Source of the DNA: CAZUDO01 sp964618895
GTDB taxonomy: Bacteria > Desulfobacterota > Binatia > DP-6
DNA length: 48,941 bases
Assembly: GCA_964618895.1 (NCBI GenBank)
Contig: CAZUDO010000007.1
Coordinates: 1 to 48,941 of the forward strand
Direction: 5' to 3'
Both the position numbers and the translations under genes were made by a program. Below the pieces are notes generated by a model. It did not search any database. It was not told the origin of the DNA and worked only from the letters and a program-made list of their open reading frames with translations. Below are positions 27,225 through 36,135 of the stretch, piece after piece; within the stretch, counting starts at the first letter, position 1; each line of letters opens with the position of its first letter.

Positions 27225-27658
27225 CCACGCCATCAGAGAACCTGCGCATCCTGGGACGGTACAGCGCCCGCATGGCGCGGGGCGACTACGACGCGGTGGA
27301 CGAGGTCTTCGCGCCGGATTTCGTGAGCCACGTGACGGCGCGCGTGAACCCGGAGGCCGTCGGGACCGACATCCGGCCGCGCGAGCGCGAGTTCTGGCAG
27401 GCCACACGGGCGGCCTTCCCGGACATGCAATTCACGGTCGACCTGCTGATCGAGTCGGGCGACCTGGTCGTCTCCCACTGGACGCTCACGGGCACGCACA
27501 CCGGCGGGCCGTTCTACGACGTGCCGCCGTCCGGCGCGCCGGTCGTGATCAACGGCACGGCGATCCTCCGCTTCCGCGACGGCAAGATCGTCGAACACTG
27601 GGGCGGGCCGCACTGCATGCGCGGGATCGGCCTCACGGCGCCACCGGGTCAGGCGTAG
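27221..27658 (+). CDS. SnoaL-like ester cyclase / NTF2-fold protein
   Basis: 145 residues from GTG 27221, overlapping the preceding stop by four bases. 'ILGRYSARMARGDYDAVDEV', 'FAPDFVSHV', 'VSHWTLTGTHTGGPFYDVPP' and 'INGTAILRFRDGKIVEHWGG' are the typical stretches of polyketide-cyclase-like (SnoaL) NTF2 proteins. They act on small hydrophobic molecules by acid/base chemistry; many have no known substrate. It follows the basic peptide in an apparent two-gene unit. Confidence 0.85.
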   Translation: MTTPSENLRILGRYSARMARGDYDAVDEVFAPDFVSHVTARVNPEAVGTDIRPREREFWQATRAAFPDMQFTVDLLIESGDLVVSHWTLTGTHTGGPFYDVPPSGAPVVINGTAILRFRDGKIVEHWGGPHCMRGIGLTAPPGQA

Positions 27659-27659
27659 C

Positions 27660-27879
27660 CGCGCGGCCGGGAATGGGCACGCCGCACCCAGCTCCGCGAT
27701 GGCGCGGGTCTCGTACGCCGCGGACTCCTCCGCTCCGGCATCCCAGAAGGTGCCACCGAGCGGAACGCTCTTCCGCGCGTGCTGCCTCATCCAGGCGAAT
27801 CGTCACGGAAGCGGAAGTCGTTCCAGTGGTGGTTGTGCAGCTCGCGGCGCTTCCGTGGCCAGGGGGTCGTCGTGCTCAT
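27660..27879 (-). pseudogene. Sulfotransferase remnant with large internal deletion
   Basis: ATG 27879 opens a 30-codon frame with 'PRKRRELHNHHWNDFRFRDD', the N-terminus of one aryl/steroid-type sulfotransferase group, then stops at 27787. In a second frame directly after come 'SVPLGGTFWDAGAEESAAYE' and 'TRAIAELGAACPF', matching the C-terminus of the same family (GG.xFWxxGA... YExRAxxELGxAC). The PAPS-binding middle (~200 residues) is gone. The frame change and missing core mean it is dead. It ends 15 bp from the direct repeat that flanks the transposase element. Confidence 0.55.
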
Positions 27880-27894
27880 TGCATTGGGGCTCTC

Positions 27895-27902
27895 CTATAA
27901 CC
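27895..27902. repeat. 8-bp direct repeat, left copy (target-site duplication)
   Basis: CTATAACC is identical and in the same orientation at 28811-28818, touching the inverted repeats on both sides. The preceding C is shared, so 9 bp is also possible. Confidence 0.7.
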
Positions 27903-27926
27903 GGCTCTTCCGCGTTCCGGGTGGGT
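27903..27926 (+). repeat. Left terminal inverted repeat
   Basis: Begins GGCTCTTCCGCGTTCC. It matches the reverse complement of the right end at 22 of 24 positions; mismatches are at positions 11 and 18. Confidence 0.75.
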
Positions 27927-27960
27927 CCGTCGCCTCGACCGGCCGCCGACCGCACCACCG

Positions 27961-28617
27961 TCATGGACCGCTGGGGGTCTCGTCGACCCGGAGCCGGCCG
28001 TGCCGGAGCCAGCCCACCCGCGCCAACCAGGTGTGTGGGGCCCGGACCGGCGAGGGGCCGGGCGGCGGCGCCAGGGGCGTACGCCAGCCGTGGAACCATG
28101 CCGCGGACGAGCACGGATCCGTCCCGCGGACGCCAGGGAGATGCTTGGCGAAATTCTGGAGCACGTATACCAGCGCGGCTCGGACCTCGCGCGGCGACGC
28201 GAGCCGCCGTGCGTGATAGCGGTCGCCCCACACGCGGCCGTGGCGACCGCACGCCCGGTTCACCGCCTTGGCGACGCGAATCATGAGGCCCTGCACGCCG
28301 CGGACAAAGCGCGCCGGCGCGTCGGCTTCGACCACCATGTGGACGTGGTCCCGTTGTGCACTGAACTGCAACACCCGGAAGCCGGCGGCCGAGGACGCGC
28401 CCAGAGCGGCACGCAGCGGGCCGAACACCCGCGCTCCCCGGAGCGACGGCACGCCCGCGGCCGCCCGCAGGGTGACGTGCACCGGGCAGTGCCGATCGTG
28501 CGGGGGGCGCGCGCGATGGGGCACGCGGCGGCGCCCAGACGTGGGCGGGCGGCCCGCGCCGCGGCGCGCGCCACCCCAGGAGCGGAAGGTGAAGGGGAGT
28601 TGCAACCGGCGCGCCAT
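27961..28617 (-). CDS. REP-associated tyrosine transposase (Y1/IS200-like, HUH)
   Basis: 218 residues. 'RDHVHMVVEADAPARFVRGV' holds the His-hydrophobe-His metal site, and 'ALVYVLQNFAKHLPG' holds the nucleophilic Tyr, the two signatures of Y1 transposases. The N-terminus 'WGGARRGAGRPPTSGRRRVP' with 'HVTLRAAAGVPSLRG' is the form found in RAYT-type proteins. It nicks and joins single-stranded DNA. Its promoter just upstream is close to consensus. It sits inside an element with TIRs rather than next to REP arrays. The Arg/Pro-rich C-terminal tail is unassigned. Confidence 0.88.
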   Translation of the reverse strand: MARRLQLPFTFRSWGGARRGAGRPPTSGRRRVPHRARPPHDRHCPVHVTLRAAAGVPSLRGARVFGPLRAALGASSAAGFRVLQFSAQRDHVHMVVEADAPARFVRGVQGLMIRVAKAVNRACGRHGRVWGDRYHARRLASPREVRAALVYVLQNFAKHLPGVRGTDPCSSAAWFHGWRTPLAPPPGPSPVRAPHTWLARVGWLRHGRLRVDETPSGP

Positions 28618-28633
28618 GTTGAATCGGGCACAT

Positions 28634-28660
28634 ATTATAGCAAGCTTGCTCCTATGTCAA
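28634..28660 (-). promoter_or_regulatory. Near-consensus sigma70 promoter of the HUH transposase, with palindrome in the spacer
   Basis: On the minus strand TTGACA (28655-28660) and TATAAT (28634-28639) are both perfect, with a 15-bp spacer. The perfect 12-bp palindrome AGCAAGCTTGCT (28639-28650) fills the spacer and touches the -10. Transcription should begin about 10 nt before the ATG at 28617, so the leader is very short. A dimeric repressor or the transposase itself could occupy the palindrome. Confidence 0.7.
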
Positions 28661-28786
28661 GTGATGTGTATCGTCCCCGGAGCTTACGCCGGGCACCCGA
28701 GCGCTGCGGGCGGGGGCTCGCGTCGCCGCCGCGCGCCACCGACTCGACCCGGCGTCGTCGGTCCGCCTGGCCACGAGCACTCGGCC

Positions 28787-28810
28787 ACCCACACGGAACC
28801 CGGAAGAGCC
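28787..28810 (-). repeat. Right terminal inverted repeat
   Basis: On the minus strand it begins GGCTCTTCCGGGTTCC. The CTATAACC copy follows immediately at 28811-28818. Confidence 0.75.
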
Positions 28811-28818
28811 CTATAACC
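28811..28818. repeat. 8-bp direct repeat, right copy (target-site duplication)
   Basis: CTATAACC, matching the left copy at 27895-27902 exactly and in the same orientation. It abuts the outer end of the right inverted repeat. Confidence 0.7.
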
Positions 28819-28848
28819 AAACCCGAGGCAGCGAGGGGGGCGCAGGGC

Positions 28849-29060
28849 TCAGTGCCGCTGGAGCCCCCACGGGGGCGACGCGTTCACCAGAACACCGACC
28901 CGGCACTTCATGCGCACGCACGAAAAGACGGCGCCCGCCTTGTGCGCCGTCCACACGTAGTCGCCCGGCGGCACCTGGATGAAAAGCACGCCGCCTTGCG
29001 CCGCGATTTCCGGGTTGGGGAGAAGCACCGCGGTCAGACTACCCGAGCTACGGCCAGGGT
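28849..29060 (-). pseudogene. C-terminal fragment of an unidentified protein
   Basis: The minus frame ending at 28849 reads 'VLLPNPEIAAQGGVLFIQVP', 'PGDYVWTAHKAGAVFSCVRM' and 'KCRVGVLVNASPPWGLQRH*'. The composition and the 'VPPGDYxxTAHK' beta-strand style look like the end of a secreted beta-sandwich protein. No start codon with coding support is visible upstream, and the transaldolase gene begins right after. It is probably a truncated gene piece; non-coding chance is possible. Confidence 0.38.
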
Positions 29061-29096
29061 GGGAGCGCCTCCAGAGCTGTCCAGGCCGGACGCACC

Positions 29097-30182
29097 TCAG
29101 CCCGCTTTCTTGACCGCCGCGCTCTTCGACTCGATGCCGGCCATCAGCTCGTTCCACGACTTCGCGAAGGCCTTGGCGCCCTCGTCCTGGAGCTGCGCCG
29201 CGAGCGCCTCGACGTCGATCCCGGCTGCGACGAAGCGGGCGAGCACCGCCTCGCAGTCGCCGCCGTCGGGCGCCAGCGTCGGCCCGAGCTCGTCGTACCC
29301 CGCCAGCGCCTTCAGCGTCCCTTCCGGCACGGTGTTCACGGTGAACGGCGCGGCGAGCGCCTTCACATAGAGGATGTCGGAGGCCTTCGGATCCTTCGTG
29401 CCGGTGCTCGCCCAGAGCAGGCGCTGCGGGCGGGCCCCGGCGTTGTAGGCCCGCTGCCAGCGCGGCGAGCCGAGCAGGTCGCGGTACGCCTTGTAGGTCC
29501 GCTTCGCGATCGCGATCCCGAGCTGGTTCTGGAGCGCTTCCGGCCCCTTGTTCGCGACTGGCGCGTCCCAGCGGCTGACGAAGAGCGAGGCCACGGAGCC
29601 CACCACGGGCTTGAGCCCGGCCTCCATGCGCCGCTCGATGCCGCGCAGGAAGGCGTCGGCGGCCGCCAGATAGTGCTCGCGCGAGAACAGGAGCGTGACG
29701 TTGATCGGGACGCCGGCGAAGATGGCCTCCTCGATGGCAGGCAGGCCTTCCCTGGTGCCGGGGATCTTGATGAACAGATTCGGCCGTCCCGCGCGGGTGA
29801 ACAGCTCCTTGGCCGCGGCGAGCGTGCTCTTCGTATCGTAGGCCAGCAGCGGCGATACCTCGAGCGACACCCATCCATCGACGCCGTCGCTCCGGTCCCA
29901 GACCGGCCGGAACAGATCCGCGGCGCGCGTAAGGTCCTCGAGCGCGAGGTCGAAGAACAGCGCCTCGCCCGTCTTGCCCAGACCGAGCCTCTCGCGAATG
30001 CTGTCGTCGTAGGCGGTGCTGTTCCGCAGCGCGTGCTCGAAGATGGTCGGATTCGAGGTGAGCCCCGTCACCGAGAGCTCATCGATGTAGCGCTGCAGCG
30101 TCCCGCCGTTCAGCAGGTCGCGCGTGATGTTGTCGAGCCAGAGGCTCTGGCCGAGGTCGTGGAGCAGCGTCGTCGCCTTCAT
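29097..30182 (-). CDS. tal: Transaldolase
   Basis: 361 residues, usual for the long TalB/phycobiliprotein-type transaldolases. It moves a dihydroxyacetone unit between sugar phosphates in the pentose phosphate pathway. The Schiff-base Lys lies in 'PNLFIKIPGTREGLPAIEEA'. 'ELSVTGLTSNPTIFEHAL', 'INVTLLFSREHYLAAADAFL' and 'LLWASTGTKDPKASDILYV' are conserved. Its ATG overlaps the stop of a small upstream gene (ATGA), so the two are coupled. No glucose-6-phosphate dehydrogenase or transketolase neighbour is in the window. Confidence 0.96.
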   Translation of the reverse strand: MKATTLLHDLGQSLWLDNITRDLLNGGTLQRYIDELSVTGLTSNPTIFEHALRNSTAYDDSIRERLGLGKTGEALFFDLALEDLTRAADLFRPVWDRSDGVDGWVSLEVSPLLAYDTKSTLAAAKELFTRAGRPNLFIKIPGTREGLPAIEEAIFAGVPINVTLLFSREHYLAAADAFLRGIERRMEAGLKPVVGSVASLFVSRWDAPVANKGPEALQNQLGIAIAKRTYKAYRDLLGSPRWQRAYNAGARPQRLLWASTGTKDPKASDILYVKALAAPFTVNTVPEGTLKALAGYDELGPTLAPDGGDCEAVLARFVAAGIDVEALAAQLQDEGAKAFAKSWNELMAGIESKSAAVKKAG

Positions 30183-30430
30183 GTCGTCTCCTCCAGGATG
30201 TCGGGAAGGTGGTAGCCGAGTAGATCACCGATGCGCTCGACCGTCACGTCCGGGCGCACGGCGGCGGCGAGCGCCGCCGGATCGTGCGCATACTTGCCCT
30301 GGCGCCGGAACGCCTCCATGAGTGGCAGGATGCGCTCGAGAAATGCCACGTCGCGCTGGAACGCCTCGGCACCGAGTTCCCGCTCGGTGACCGCAGCCCA
30401 CGTCGCGACCACATCGAAGCTCTCCTTCAT
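30179..30430 (-). CDS. Small hypothetical protein coupled to transaldolase
   Basis: 83 residues from ATG 30430. It is mostly helical and acidic at the start ('MKESFDVVATWAAVTERELG', 'FLERILPLMEAFRRQGKYAH', 'DPAALAAAVRPDVTVERIGD'). No family was recognised. It overlaps the transaldolase start by four bases. Its own start overlaps the stop of the broken alpha/beta hydrolase upstream in the same way. That packing shows the three were one operon. Confidence 0.55.
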   Translation of the reverse strand: MKESFDVVATWAAVTERELGAEAFQRDVAFLERILPLMEAFRRQGKYAHDPAALAAAVRPDVTVERIGDLLGYHLPDILEETT

Positions 30431-31194
30431 GCGGCCACGAGGCCACCGGCGCGCGGACCACGCACCGCCGGACGACGAAGTCCACTCCACGGTGGCGACG
30501 CTGCTCGGTCGCTTCCTGGGCGCCGCCGCGGATGCCGGCCGCGATCCCGGCCACCGCCTCGGCCAGGCACTGGTGATGTGGTCCGTTCACCCAGTGCCCG
30601 ACACACGGCAACAGAACCTGCGGGACGCGCGGCGCCGTGCGCGCCACCGGACGCGAGAAATCGAGCCCCACCAACTGATCGCGCTCGCCCCAGACGAAGG
30701 CCGCGGGGACCGACAGCCCGAGCAACCGGGTCCACAGGGCGTTCGGACCGGTCGCCGGATCGAGGGCCAGCTCGCGTGCGGCCGAGAGGAAGCTCGCGCG
30801 CGTCGCCGGGCACGCGAGATAGTAAACGAGCCGGGCGCCCGCCTGCGCGACGTGGTCGTCCCGGAGATAGGGCAACGTCTCGAACGTCCGTGCGAGCCAG
30901 CGGAGCGCGGGCCAGGCCCGAATCGATGAAGCGTGCGCAGTCGAGGAACACGCGGAAGCGGCGCCACGGCAGATACGGGGCGAGCGCGATGACCGGCGCC
31001 GCCAGTACCGCCGGGGTGAGCGGGCCCTCGGGTGCCGGGGTCTTTCCGAAGCCGGGCAGGTCGACGGCGATGGTGCGGAAGCCGCGCGACGCGAGCACCT
31101 GCCCGAAGCCCTCGAACGCCGACGACTCGAGCCCGAGGGGAGGCATTGCGATCACCGGCTGCCCCACCCCCCACGCGCGCCGGAAGAGTTCCAT
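30427..31194 (-). pseudogene. Alpha/beta hydrolase with lost nucleophile elbow and frameshift
   Basis: From ATG 31194 the frame starts like an alpha/beta hydrolase: 'VIAMPPLGLESSAFEGFGQV' and 'FRTIAVDLPGFGKTPAPEGP'. Where family members carry the GxSxG elbow it jumps from 'AVLAAPVIAL' to 'APYLPWRRF', so about 40-50 residues with the nucleophile Ser are missing. A frameshift near 30925 then moves the coding sequence to another frame, which continues 'ALRWLARTFETLPYLRDDHV', 'LSVPAAFVWGERDQLVGLDF' (Asp) and 'LLPCVGHWVNGPHHQCLAEA' (His). It cannot be active. Confidence 0.7.
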
Positions 31195-31359
31195 CCGTCA
31201 CCCGAGCGCCCGGTAGAGAGCCGAAACGAGGCCACGCGTACGCACATCGCCAGTGGGATCGAACCGCATCCGGGTGGTCACAGAATAAGCCCCTGGGGTT
31301 GCTCGCGGATCTCGGAATCGTTGTGCCGCCGCGATCGTACCCCGGAGGTCACCTCCTCG

Positions 31360-31911
31360 TCAGCCAAGCTCGTAGTCGGAGAGAAACTCCTGAACCTCGG
31401 CCCTTCCGTCGAATGCCGAAGCAAGCCAGGGCACAGAGGCGAGGAACCGCTTCGGTACGCGCACGCACCGAACAGGAGCGTAGGTACGAAAGATCAGGTC
31501 CCAGATCGGAGTAGTGACGCCGTGATTGGAGTTGGGACGACCGAAGTGATGCGAGAGGTGATGACGCGCGGCCCAGCGGCTGTACGCACTTCCGGGACCC
31601 TTGACGTGTATGGACTGGTGGAGCCACTCGTACGTCGTCCAACCGAGGGACACGGCAGCGACACATCCGAGGCCAGCGGGAAGACCCCACGCGCTGCCGA
31701 CAATGAGCAGTAGCACTGTGAGGACGGGAACCGCACCCCGGATCTTCAGCCGAAGCGGCGTGAAATAGAGGATGTCGCCGTGGTGCTTCAGATGTTCCGA
31801 TGAGATCAGTATCCGTCCTTTGGGAAGGTGGCCGAGCACGTAGTGGATGACGTATTCCAGCAACGTCCAGCCCACGAGACCCGTAACGAAACTCGCGACA
31901 AACGAAGTCAT
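31360..31911 (-). CDS. Fatty acid hydroxylase/sterol desaturase superfamily protein
   Basis: 183 residues from ATG 31911. Four hydrophobic segments carry the di-iron His set: 'EYVIHYVLGH', 'SSEHLKHHGD', 'TYEWLHQSIH' and 'WAARHHLSHHFGRP'. It fits the membrane-bound hydroxylases that oxidise acyl chains, sterols or carotenoids using O2. The His boxes are all present. It diverges from ftsH with 114 bp between. The substrate is unknown; a carotenoid role is possible given cruF in the same region but is only inference. Confidence 0.84.
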   Translation of the reverse strand: MTSFVASFVTGLVGWTLLEYVIHYVLGHLPKGRILISSEHLKHHGDILYFTPLRLKIRGAVPVLTVLLLIVGSAWGLPAGLGCVAAVSLGWTTYEWLHQSIHVKGPGSAYSRWAARHHLSHHFGRPNSNHGVTTPIWDLIFRTYAPVRCVRVPKRFLASVPWLASAFDGRAEVQEFLSDYELG

Positions 31912-32010
31912 CCGATCATCTCCACTTGTACACGATCCCGGGCGCCGTTCCAGAAGAGCCGGCACACGAGCCGGCCTCGTCCTAGCTTCTTCCGGCGCCT
32001 CCATCGGTGT

Positions 32011-32022
32011 GCCAATATTGGC
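32011..32022. promoter_or_regulatory. Perfect palindrome directly upstream of the ftsH start
   Basis: GCCAATATTGGC is a perfect 12-bp palindrome ending 3 bp before the GTG at 32026, where a Shine-Dalgarno would lie. It could be an operator for either divergent gene or a translation-control hairpin. There is no SD-like sequence here, so ftsH may be translated without one, or the true start differs. Confidence 0.42.
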
Positions 32023-32025
32023 CCC

Positions 32026-33939
<1,914 letters not shown>

Positions 33940-34056
33940 GGATGCCGCGGACGGGTCCGGCTGACGTTGATGGTCCAGCCGACCGCGTAGTGTTCTACTG
34001 GGACCGGTGAGTGCCGTCGTATTTCCCGGCGCGCCCGAGTGGTGTAGACCGGCTAC

Positions 34057-34719
34057 GTGGAAGACTCGGCGCAGGGCCGTGTTCGTCTCCGACCTCGACT
34101 GCGCGGCGTGTCACATCAGTACGCCTTCTTCGGCTCCCTGGTCACCGGCACCTTCCTCGTGGCGGCGGCGTCCCCCGGCCGCGCCCTGTTCGCCGCGGCC
34201 GTCTACGGCGCCAGCGTGTCAGCGCTCTTCGGCGTGAGCGCGCTCTACCACCGGGTGACGTGGTCGCCGCGAAGCTACCGTCGGATGAAACGGCTCGACC
34301 ACGCGATGATCTTCCTCCTCATCGCCGGCACGTTCACGCCCTTCGGGGTGCTGGTGCTCTCCGGCGTGCTCGCGGCTGCCATCCTGACGGTGGTGTGGGG
34401 CGGCGCCGCCGCCGGGATCGTGCTCAAGTTGGCGTGGATCGACGCCCCCCGGTGGTTGAGCGCGGCCCTCTACGTGGCGCTCGGCTGGGTCGGGGTCGCC
34501 GCCATCCCGGAGCTGCTGGTGCGGCTGGGCTGGATGGCGACCGGGCTGCTGCTCCTCGGCGGCCTCCTCTACTCCGTCGGTGCGCTCGTCTACGCGCTCC
34601 GCCGTCCCGACCCTGCCCCTGCGGTCTTCGGCTACCACGAGATCTTCCACGCACTCGTAATCGCGGCGGCACTGGTGCAATACGCGGTGGTGGCCTTCTT
34701 TGTCTTCCCCGCGCACTAG
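34057..34719 (+). CDS. Hemolysin III / PAQR-family membrane protein
   Basis: 220 residues from GTG 34057. Seven membrane segments with the PAQR motifs: 'SALFGVSALYHR' (Ser/His), 'RRMKRLDHAMIFLLIAGTFT' (Asp-His) and 'GYHEIFHALVI' (His-x-x-x-His). These residues bind a metal; the family includes bacterial hemolysin III and ceramidase-like receptors. The role is probably lipid or sphingolipid metabolism, not lysis. The N-terminal 18 residues are basic. Confidence 0.88.
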   Translation: MEDSAQGRVRLRPRLRGVSHQYAFFGSLVTGTFLVAAASPGRALFAAAVYGASVSALFGVSALYHRVTWSPRSYRRMKRLDHAMIFLLIAGTFTPFGVLVLSGVLAAAILTVVWGGAAAGIVLKLAWIDAPRWLSAALYVALGWVGVAAIPELLVRLGWMATGLLLLGGLLYSVGALVYALRRPDPAPAVFGYHEIFHALVIAAALVQYAVVAFFVFPAH

Positions 34720-34732
34720 AGAGGCCCGCTAG

Positions 34733-35239
34733 CTAGCCGCGCTCCCGGGCCATCAGAGCACGCTCCTCGGCGTTCATCTTCTCGCGAATGCGGGAGCCCT
34801 GGCCGAGGTGGCGGACGCTCTCGTGGCCGCCCTCGGAGAAGTACTCCTCGTACGGCTCGGCGGGAACGTACGCCGCGGGCTTCGTGTCGCCGATCGTCAC
34901 GCCGAGGAGCTGCTCCACCAGATCCACGTCGTACATGCGGACGGCGTCGTAGTCGGTGAGCAGCGCGCACACCTCCACACAGATATAGCACCCGATGCAC
35001 TCCTGGAAGCGGTCCTGCACCGGTTGCACGCCGCGGCCGGGGAGGGCGCCCAGGCGCAGGTACTCGATGCACTGCACCGGGCAGAACTCGGGGCACTTGC
35101 CGCACGGGAAGCAGAGGTTCACGTCCATGAACGCCACCTCGCGCGGGCGCTTCTTCTTCTCGCCCACGTCGTCGGGGTCGGGGACGTCGGGCACGCGCTC
35201 TTCCTTCAGCCGGCGCTTGATGAAATCGATCGCGGACAT
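34733..35239 (-). CDS. 4Fe-4S dicluster ferredoxin-like protein
   Basis: 168 residues from ATG 35239; an upstream ATG at 35293 adds an unlike leader. Cluster one: 'NLCFPCGKCPEFCPVQCIEY' (Cys43, 46, 49, 53 with Cys57 extra). Cluster two: 'ECIGCYICVEVCALL' (Cys80, 83, 86, 90). It would carry electrons in the cytosol between two [4Fe-4S] centres. The C-terminal 75 residues have no recognised motif and end in a basic/acidic helix. Transcribed away from the hemolysin III gene, 13 bp from its stop. No oxidoreductase partner adjoins. Confidence 0.86.
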   Translation of the reverse strand: MSAIDFIKRRLKEERVPDVPDPDDVGEKKKRPREVAFMDVNLCFPCGKCPEFCPVQCIEYLRLGALPGRGVQPVQDRFQECIGCYICVEVCALLTDYDAVRMYDVDLVEQLLGVTIGDTKPAAYVPAEPYEEYFSEGGHESVRHLGQGSRIREKMNAEERALMARERG

Positions 35240-35571
35240 GGGAGCCTTACGCCTCGCCGTAGCACGGACCCGTTCGGCAAACCATCGCGCCATCCCCTCT
35301 TGCCAAGTGGTAGGCGAGCGCCTCGATCTGGTGCACTTTCCCGCTGTTCATCATGACCTGCGCTTCTCTGGCGCTTCACGGCGCGAATGTCAGGAGCGAG
35401 ATCGGGGACCACCACGCATACGTATCTGCGCGCGCAGTTCTACTTGGCCTCCAAGGTCAGCCTGAACAACGAGCAACAGCCCTAGTTTCACAACCAGAGC
35501 GCCTGTCAACTTTCGTAGCGTGACAGTCAGCGTGCAGTCTGACTCTCTCCTGTGTCGACCCCGGAGCCACC
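35240..35571. other. Gene-free stretch
   Basis: About 330 bp between the ferredoxin and the next promoter candidate. Codon use in the visible frames has no coding bias and no conserved protein motif was recognised. Base composition is less GC-rich than the neighbouring genes. Confidence 0.35.
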
Positions 35572-35572
35572 T

Positions 35573-35601
35573 TTGCGCCGTCATCACGAGTCCGGTACAC
35601 T
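35573..35601 (+). promoter_or_regulatory. Candidate sigma70 promoter of the 105-residue protein
   Basis: TTGCGC (35573-35578) and TACACT (35596-35601) with a 17-bp spacer. Matches to consensus are 4 of 6 for each box. It would give a leader of about 95 nt before the ATG at 35702, which has AAGGAG upstream. Confidence 0.38.
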
Positions 35602-35701
35602 ACATGTGAGCCCGTTCAGAGCCCCGCAGCGCGATCTCTGTGCAGGGGGCCCGTCCCTACCCACGCGTGCTCGGCGCGGACTCCGGAAGGAGAATCGTGC
35701 C

Positions 35702-36019
35702 ATGGGCGTGGAGGACGACGCCGATGATCTCGTGGCGTTCGAGGCTGTCCAGGTCATCAGATCGACGGCTCCAGCCCTGCTCTGCAGGGTCGGAGACCGG
35801 CGTGTCTGGCTGCCCCGCAGGCACATCAGCGGCAAGCTCTGGTGCACCGGCGATCGTGGCAAGCTGCTCATCCGGCGCTGGGTCGCACGCGACCGGGGCC
35901 TGATCGATTCACACGGGGCAGTTGCGGTCGCAGCCCTGACGCTCGTCCCCTCGCGGCGGCGTCCATCGCTTCAGATGCACGTGGTGCGAGGAGATCGGGA
36001 CAGCCATCATGCCGAGTGA
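35702..36019 (+). CDS. Hypothetical protein (105 aa)
   Basis: 105 residues from ATG 35702, with a GGAAGGAG ribosome site 12 bp upstream. It reads 'AFEAVQVIRSTAPALLCRVG' and 'DRRVWLPRRHISGKLWCTGD', a beta-rich small protein with two isolated Cys. No family recognised. Its GC content and codon use resemble the neighbours. It may be a toxin-antitoxin or regulatory protein next to the PemK pair, but nothing in the sequence proves it. Confidence 0.5.
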   Translation: MGVEDDADDLVAFEAVQVIRSTAPALLCRVGDRRVWLPRRHISGKLWCTGDRGKLLIRRWVARDRGLIDSHGAVAVAALTLVPSRRRPSLQMHVVRGDRDSHHAE

Positions 36020-36135
36020 TGAGGATGACAGCCGTTGGGCCGACGCGCGCGGTCGTTTCTGGGTCTCGACAGCCCTCCGACCCCCGCGCCGGCCGTCCGC
36101 AACGCCGCAGCGCACAACTCGCCGATCGAGTCGAC

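Larger units (their letters stand above)
27903..28810. mobile_element. 0.9-kb element: HUH transposase inside terminal inverted repeats with 8-bp direct repeat
   Basis: The element is 908 bp. Its ends are 24-bp inverted repeats (22 of 24 match). They are flanked outside by a perfect 8-bp direct repeat, CTATAACC (27895-27902 and 28811-28818), as expected of a target-site duplication. Inside lies a single REP-associated Y1 transposase gene reading toward the left end. Y1 transposases are not known to make TIRs or duplications, so the DDE-style ends are odd. Remnants of unrelated genes lie on both sides. Confidence 0.7.

Noticed and set aside
27903..28810. Reading the element's ends as ordinary REP sequences of the RAYT
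   Set aside because: REPs are short imperfect hairpins; here long inverted ends and a direct repeat outside them fit a duplication better, though REP-like origin is not excluded.
31344..31356. GGAGGT-C-ACCTCC inverted repeat as a regulatory site
   Set aside because: It lies just past the 3' end of the fatty-acid hydroxylase gene, is short and can arise by chance.
35390..35587. 65-codon minus-strand gene with a hydrophobic stretch
   Set aside because: No start-site support, no family and it lies across a promoter candidate of the other strand.
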